Below, piece by piece: positions 6,628 to 10,274 of a stretch of 10,274 nt of DNA. The translations under genes were made by a program, and so were the position numbers. Below the pieces are notes generated by a model, which searched no databases, had not been told where the DNA came from, and saw only the letters and a list, made by a program, of their open reading frames with translations. The DNA comes from an uncultured Lachnospiraceae bacterium (GTDB lineage: Bacteria > Bacillota > Clostridia > Lachnospirales > Lachnospiraceae): the NCBI GenBank assembly GCA_905236275.1, contig CAJOPI010000060.1:1-10274 (forward strand), read 5' to 3'. Position 1 is the stretch's first letter, and each line of letters opens with the position of its first letter.

Positions 6628-7926
6628 TTAGTACTCTTTTTTATCGAGACCGAGGCGGGAGCAGATTTTACGAATTTCGTAATATACCTTTTCTTCGTCG
6701 ATGGTTTTTATTTCGCGGTTTTCCATAACGACCTTTCCGTTGATGATGACCGTATCGGTCTCGGAGCCGTTTGCCGAGTAGCAGAGTGCAGCGAGAAGGT
6801 TATTGTTCGGCATCATCGAAGGAACGTCGAGACGGAGGATTGCAAGGTCTGCCTTTTTGCCGACTTCGATAGTTCCGGTCTTCTTTTCAAGACCAAGTGC
6901 CTTTGCGCCGTTTCTTGTGGCGATTGCAAAAGTTTCTTTTGCACTGATGCACTGGGGGGTCTTGTGGGTTCCCTTATGAATAAGTGACAGGAAAGCCATC
7001 TCGCGGAAAATATTCTGTCCGTTATTCGAGGCTGCCCCGTCGGTTCCGAGACATACGTTTACCCCCGCCGCCATAATTTCCGGAATCGGCGCAAAGCCGT
7101 TTCCAAGCTTCATATTCGAAGCAGGATTCGTCACGACACTTACATTATATTTCTTCAGAATCTCTATATCGGAGGGCGTAACCTGTACACAGTGGGCAGC
7201 AATCGTCGGAACCTCGAACACGCCCGCGTCACGCGCATATTCAATCGGCGTACAGTTATGGTCTTTCATCATATTTTCACTTTCGGTCACTGATTCCGAA
7301 AGATGTATATGGATACCGATATTCTTTTCCTTTGCAATATCGGCACACATCCTTAAATACTCCGGTCCGCAGGTATATGGGGCATGGGGACCGAAGAAGA
7401 AACTCAGTCTGTCGCAGTCTTTTCCGTCTTCAATTTCTGCAAGCGCTTCCGTAAGGCGTCTGTCCGACCTGTCATATTCATTACCTACAAGCCCACGGCA
7501 GATGGCAGCCCTCATTCCGCTTTCCTTAACAGCACGAGTGGTTTTCTTTATATGCATCTGCTGGTCGTTAAAGCAGGTCGTGCCTGACTTTATCATCTCT
7601 ATCTGACCCAAAAGCGAACCCCAGTAAGCGTCGTCACCTTCAAGTCTGTCCTCAATGGGATTTACCGTCTTGAAAAGCCAGTCCATGAAGGAAAGATCAT
7701 CGGCACAGTTTCTCATCATCGACATATAAGTGTGGGTGTGGGCATTTATCAGTCCCGGAATCACCAGCCTGTCTTTTCCGTCGATGACCTTGTCCTCACT
7801 GAAACCGTCAGGCTTCCTGTCGATTCCGACAATGTCCTCACCTTCGATATAAATGCTGTGCTTCGCTATCCTGTCAATTCCATTTTCAAAAAGAACCGTA
7901 AGGGCATCTTTTATTACTATTCCCAT
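6628..7926 (-). CDS. mtaD: 5-methylthioadenosine / S-adenosylhomocysteine deaminase family amidohydrolase
   Basis: Metal-dependent cytosolic amidohydrolase predicted to remove the 6-amino group of MTA and/or SAH, giving methylthioinosine or S-inosylhomocysteine plus ammonia. With the start used here it has 432 residues. The metal-binding residues are H63 and H65 in NAHTH, H208 in IHIHLSE with E211 beside it, H245 in AAHC and D296 in LGTDGAASNN. H181 in GPHAPYTC matches a substrate-side histidine of the family. The C-terminal part closes the composite beta-sandwich (GTIEVGKKADLAI). AGGAGG at 7932-7937, 5 nt before the ATG at 7926, decides the start. It follows the isomerase-like gene by 23 nt and precedes ahcY by 133 nt, a sensible setting for SAH recycling. 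Other cytosine or guanine deaminases of the superfamily are less likely, because the LGTDGAASNN and NPASNMKL blocks match MtaD. Confidence 0.9.
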   Translation of the reverse strand: MGIVIKDALTVLFENGIDRIAKHSIYIEGEDIVGIDRKPDGFSEDKVIDGKDRLVIPGLINAHTHTYMSMMRNCADDLSFMDWLFKTVNPIEDRLEGDDAYWGSLLGQIEMIKSGTTCFNDQQMHIKKTTRAVKESGMRAAICRGLVGNEYDRSDRRLTEALAEIEDGKDCDRLSFFFGPHAPYTCGPEYLRMCADIAKEKNIGIHIHLSESVTESENMMKDHNCTPIEYARDAGVFEVPTIAAHCVQVTPSDIEILKKYNVSVVTNPASNMKLGNGFAPIPEIMAAGVNVCLGTDGAASNNGQNIFREMAFLSLIHKGTHKTPQCISAKETFAIATRNGAKALGLEKKTGTIEVGKKADLAILRLDVPSMMPNNNLLAALCYSANGSETDTVIINGKVVMENREIKTIDEEKVYYEIRKICSRLGLDKKEY

Positions 7927-7931
7927 ATCTG

Positions 7932-7937
7932 CCTCCT
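7932..7937 (-). promoter_or_regulatory. Ribosome-binding site deciding the mtaD start
   Basis: A perfect AGGAGG on the minus strand lies 5 nt before the ATG at 7926. The alternative in-frame ATG at 7951-7953 overlaps the upstream stop codon as ATGA but has no comparable site, so the inner start is preferred. Coupled initiation at the outer ATG cannot be fully excluded. Confidence 0.75.
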
Positions 7938-7949
7938 GTCTATAGTTGA

Positions 7950-8891
7950 TCATGCTTCGTCGATTCTTCGCGCCAGATAAAGACCAATCTCATGTGTAAA
8001 GGTTCTGACTGCATCGCCCAAAGCTTCCGGTGCCGCATAAAGAGATGATCCCGTTTCAAAATTCAGAGAACCACTGTAGTGGATGTCACGCAGTCCCAGA
8101 ATAAGACTCTCCCAGTCAGTAGTGCTTTCGCCGCACCAGTGTTTTGAATGGGTAAAGGGTATACCATGAAGATCGTTTATGCAGTCGTTTTCATGAAGAT
8201 GCATAACCTTCAGTCTCGGTCCGAGCATCATGAGGAACTCATAAATATTTGACCTGAGCATCGCGGCGTGTCCTATATCAAAGCAGAAACCGAATCGTTC
8301 CTCTCCCGCCTCGCGGTTCAGTTCATCAATATAAAGAACCGCCTCATAAGGATTAGCACAGACACCTTCTCTTGTCACATTTCCGGCTATTAAAAAAAGA
8401 TTCTCAAGGCAGATCATGAGACCCGCTTCTCTTGCGTAAGGTGCAAGCTTGGAAAAAAAGGCTGTATTTATAACTTTTTCACGCGCCTTATCCTGTGCCT
8501 TATTACATTCAAAAGGATGAATTACAAGATATGGAATCTTCATCCAGCCTGCGAGAGCTATTATTTTTTTCTGAACTTCAAGAATGTGGCTCAGAGCCGC
8601 TTCATCGCCCTCAGGATATTCATGGAAAGGGGCATGTGCCTGAAAAAGCTCCAGTGAACATTCTTCCGCTGCCCTTTTATAAGGTTCGAAGAAGCTTTTC
8701 AGCTCTTCAAGGCTCCTGTCGTAGAAGCAGCTTCCATCCAAAGCCACAAGTGATTCGTATTCATGAAAGATTTCAAAATTAAAATCCACTGTATCAAATC
8801 CGGCATTTTTTAGCTTCCTAAAACCTTCAACAGGTGAATCATACGGATTCCGGTAAACAGTGCCTAAAATGTGCATTCCTGTTCTCAGCAT
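7950..8891 (-). CDS. Sugar phosphate isomerase/epimerase-like TIM-barrel protein (AP endonuclease 2 fold)
   Basis: Predicted cytosolic metal-dependent TIM-barrel protein of the xylose-isomerase-like/AP-endonuclease-2 superfamily, 313 residues, close to the usual 270-310. Likely metal or active-site positions are H86 and H90 (HAPFH), H125 (IHPFE), E163 (CLEN), D205 and H208 (FDIGHA), H231/H233 (HLHEND) and E279 (NFET), in the strand-end order expected for the family. The superfamily includes sugar epimerases, hydroxypyruvate isomerases, myo-inosose enzymes and endonuclease IV, so the reaction cannot be named. AAGGA 6 nt before the ATG and an upstream extended -10 promoter support the start. 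It is the first gene of a two-gene unit with mtaD, 23 nt apart. A role in processing the sugar part of salvaged nucleosides is possible but unproven. Confidence 0.85.
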   Translation of the reverse strand: MLRTGMHILGTVYRNPYDSPVEGFRKLKNAGFDTVDFNFEIFHEYESLVALDGSCFYDRSLEELKSFFEPYKRAAEECSLELFQAHAPFHEYPEGDEAALSHILEVQKKIIALAGWMKIPYLVIHPFECNKAQDKAREKVINTAFFSKLAPYAREAGLMICLENLFLIAGNVTREGVCANPYEAVLYIDELNREAGEERFGFCFDIGHAAMLRSNIYEFLMMLGPRLKVMHLHENDCINDLHGIPFTHSKHWCGESTTDWESLILGLRDIHYSGSLNFETGSSLYAAPEALGDAVRTFTHEIGLYLARRIDEA

Positions 8892-8929
8892 ATAAAATCC
8901 TTTCCAAATTCACTTTTCCACCAATATGT

Positions 8930-8958
8930 ATCATAGCAAAATCGCTTCTTATTTTCAA
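8930..8958 (-). promoter_or_regulatory. Strong predicted promoter for the isomerase-mtaD unit
   Basis: On the minus strand TTGAAA (8953-8958) is followed after exactly 17 nt by TATGAT (8930-8935). TGC immediately precedes the -10, giving an extended -10. Transcription should start near 8923, about 32 nt before the isomerase ATG, leaving room for its AAGGA site. Its -35 box overlaps that of the opposing murG promoter. Confidence 0.7.
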
Positions 8959-8985
8959 CAAATCGTCCTGTCAATATGTTATAAT
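8955..8985 (+). promoter_or_regulatory. Predicted extended -10 promoter of murG
   Basis: A perfect TATAAT (8980-8985) preceded by TGT gives an extended -10 (TGnTATAAT). The best -35-like match is TCAACA (8955-8960) at a long 19-nt spacing, which the extended -10 could tolerate. Transcription would begin around 8990-8993, only a few bases before the murG ATG at 8996. Confidence 0.65.
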
Positions 8986-8995
8986 TATTGTTACT

Positions 8996-10075
8996 ATGAA
9001 TAAAAATAAGAAGATAATTTTAACCGGCGGCGGAACGGCCGGACACTGCGTTCCGAATCTGGCTCTGGTACCGGAGCTGAAGGAAAAAGGCTTTGAAATC
9101 GCATATATCGGCTCTTATAACGGAATAGAGCGAAAGCTTGTAACGGCAGAGGGCATAAATTATCATGCCATTTCCTCCGGAAAGCTCAGACGATATTTCG
9201 ATCCGAAGAATTTCAGCGACCCGTTTAGGGTCATAAAGGGATTTTTTCAGGCAGTTTCCATCTTAAATAAAGAAAAGCCCGACATCATTTTTTCAAAGGG
9301 CGGTTTTGTGTCAGTCCCTGTGGTCAAGGCAGCCAGACTGCTGAAAATCCCCGTTATCATCCACGAATCGGATATGACTCCCGGGCTCGCAAATAAACTC
9401 TCCTACAGTTCAGCCTCCAAAATCTGCTGCTCCTTCAGGGAAACCCTGAAATACCTTCCCTCTGATAAGGCAGTATTTACAGGTTCACCAGTGCGTGCCT
9501 CCCTAAGAAAAGGTGAACGTGGAAGAGGACGCGCCTTCACAGGGCTTATGGATTCCGGCAAACCTACCATACTGGTAACAGGCGGAAGTCTCGGCGCAGC
9601 TCACGTTAACGAAGCCGTCCGCCATGCCCTACCGAAGATACTTCCCGACTGGAACGTGGTTCATCTTTGCGGAAAGGACAAGACGGACTCTGACCTTATC
9701 GGAAAAAAGGGCTATGTCCAGTATGAATATATTTCAAAGGAAATGGCAGACCTTTTTGCAATGGCTGACCTCGTCATATCACGAGCCGGAGCAAATGCAA
9801 TATTCGAGATTCTTTCTCTCAGAAAACCGAATATATTGGTTCCGCTGCCGACTGCAGGTTCAAGGGGAGACCAGCTTCTGAATGCAAATTCCTTTAAGAA
9901 GGCAGGTTATTCCTACGTCGTCCAGGATGAGGACTTAAGCGACGACAGCCTTCTGACAGCCATAAATACGGTTCGCGAAAATTCCATAGACTATATAGAA
10001 GCTATGGAAAATGCCGAGGAAAACAGTGCCGTCGAGTCAATCGTATCACTCATAGTAGAAACCGCATCGAAATAA
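8996..10075 (+). CDS. murG: UDP-GlcNAc:lipid I N-acetylglucosaminyltransferase MurG
   Basis: Peripheral membrane GT-B glycosyltransferase on the cytoplasmic face. It adds GlcNAc to lipid I to make lipid II, the last cytoplasmic step of peptidoglycan synthesis. With the start at 8996 it has 359 residues, typical of MurG (about 355). Motifs are the N-terminal glycine loop GGGTAGH (11-17), SKGGFVSVP (100-108), HESDMTPGLANK (from 123), the second-domain loop GGSLGA (196-201), SRAGANAIFE (262-271) and the nucleotide-sugar end PTAGSRGDQ (to Q293). The reading frame is open back to 8834, but those 54 extra residues lie across the divergent promoters and precede the normal MurG N-terminus. No Shine-Dalgarno precedes the ATG, which fits a leaderless mRNA. 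It stands alone rather than in a division/cell-wall cluster, so a second murG elsewhere is possible. Confidence 0.95.
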   Translation: MNKNKKIILTGGGTAGHCVPNLALVPELKEKGFEIAYIGSYNGIERKLVTAEGINYHAISSGKLRRYFDPKNFSDPFRVIKGFFQAVSILNKEKPDIIFSKGGFVSVPVVKAARLLKIPVIIHESDMTPGLANKLSYSSASKICCSFRETLKYLPSDKAVFTGSPVRASLRKGERGRGRAFTGLMDSGKPTILVTGGSLGAAHVNEAVRHALPKILPDWNVVHLCGKDKTDSDLIGKKGYVQYEYISKEMADLFAMADLVISRAGANAIFEILSLRKPNILVPLPTAGSRGDQLLNANSFKKAGYSYVVQDEDLSDDSLLTAINTVRENSIDYIEAMENAEENSAVESIVSLIVETASK

Positions 10076-10087
10076 AACAAAAAACAA

Positions 10088-10116
10088 AAGAATCCGGATA
10101 TCAAATCCGGATTCTT
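10088..10116 (-). terminator. Intrinsic terminator, best oriented for the minus-strand SCP2 gene
   Basis: AAGAATCCGGAT (10088-10099) and ATCCGGATTCTT (10105-10116) form a perfect 12-bp stem around a 5-nt loop. On the minus strand the stem is followed by a long T-rich run broken only by single Gs (about 10076-10087), so it should stop transcription coming from the right. On the plus strand the sequence after the stem is GC-rich, so termination of murG there is less certain, though the hairpin may still act in both directions. Confidence 0.85.
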
Positions 10117-10142
10117 AACGGCTCCGCTCCGTCTTGTTTTCA

Positions 10143-10274
10143 TCAAAACGGGAATGTATCATCCAGGGTCTTCAGTTGTGAGAAATCTCCCTTGACCTGC
10201 ATTTTTCCGGTCATAAAAGCCTTCTGGAAGCTCAACTCTCCATGCACGACCGAGTTCATGGTTTCCTTATCAAG
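10143..10274 (-). CDS. C-terminal end of an SCP2 sterol-carrier-domain protein (partial)
   Basis: The last 43 codons of a minus-strand gene that enters from the right edge; the start is outside the window. The stop TGA is at 10143-10145. The visible tail includes VVHGELSFQKAF, MTGKMQVKGDF and a final LDDTFPF. This is the typical end of stand-alone SCP2 lipid-binding domains, in which MxGKxxxKGD is the recurring block. Small SCP2-domain proteins are common in clostridia and presumably bind hydrophobic ligands; none can be named here. The gene ends just before the strong terminator at 10088-10116 and converges on murG. Confidence 0.75.
   Translation of the reverse strand, partial: LDKETMNSVVHGELSFQKAFMTGKMQVKGDFSQLKTLDDTFPF

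Noticed and set aside
7927..7953. mtaD start at the ATG overlapping the upstream stop codon (ATGA)
   Set aside because: A perfect AGGAGG lies 5 nt before the inner ATG at 7926, while the outer ATG has no good site.
8834..8995. A 54-codon N-terminal extension of murG
   Set aside because: It crosses both divergent promoters, has no ribosome-binding site, and precedes the normal MurG N-terminus (GGGTAGH near residue 11). The ATG at 8996 is preferred.

Overview
This window looks like ordinary chromosome from a strictly anaerobic, low-to-moderate GC Firmicute. The protein sequences most resemble Lachnospiraceae (Butyrivibrio/Roseburia-like), judged from remembered family sequences and not from a search. 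It carries pyruvate formate-lyase with its activase, a Thermotoga/archaeal-type S-adenosylhomocysteine hydrolase, an MTA/SAH deaminase and a clostridial-type MurG. There is no phage, transposase, CRISPR, tRNA or rRNA.

Layout. (1) 1-3140, plus strand: a short leader with a nested stem-loop, then pflB and pflA, the mixed-acid/formate fermentation module. (2) 3207-6494, minus strand: a tight operon read ahcY, then a HIT-domain hydrolase gene, then pgi. A perfect 27-bp inverted repeat brackets this operon, at 3175-3201 and 6522-6548. The outer copy at 6522-6548 supplies nearly all of a good ahcY promoter. (3) 6628-8891, minus strand: a TIM-barrel sugar-isomerase-like gene followed closely by an MTA/SAH deaminase gene (mtaD), from a strong extended -10 promoter. 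(4) 8996-10075, plus strand: a stand-alone murG, divergent from the isomerase gene. Its -10 box lies so close to the ATG that the mRNA is probably leaderless. (5) 10088-10274: a strong terminator for, and then the 3' end of, a minus-strand gene whose product ends in an SCP2 sterol-carrier-like domain.

How the genes may work together. PflA activates PflB to split pyruvate into acetyl-CoA and formate, and Pgi feeds glycolysis upstream of it. The deaminase and AhcY are neighbours on one strand. AhcY has HLEAKTA where the human enzyme has HMTVETA at the adenine-binding loop. This suggests that methylation by-product recycling may run SAH to S-inosylhomocysteine (deaminase), then to inosine plus homocysteine (AhcY acting as an SIH hydrolase), as described for Methanocaldococcus. 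That is inference.

The signals most worth following up are the 27-bp inverted repeat around ahcY-hit-pgi, its overlap with the ahcY promoter, the possible SIH route, and the probably leaderless murG with divergent promoters that overlap at their -35 boxes. Four gene starts were moved inward from the longest reading frame (hit, ahcY, mtaD, murG) on ribosome-binding-site, promoter or homology grounds.
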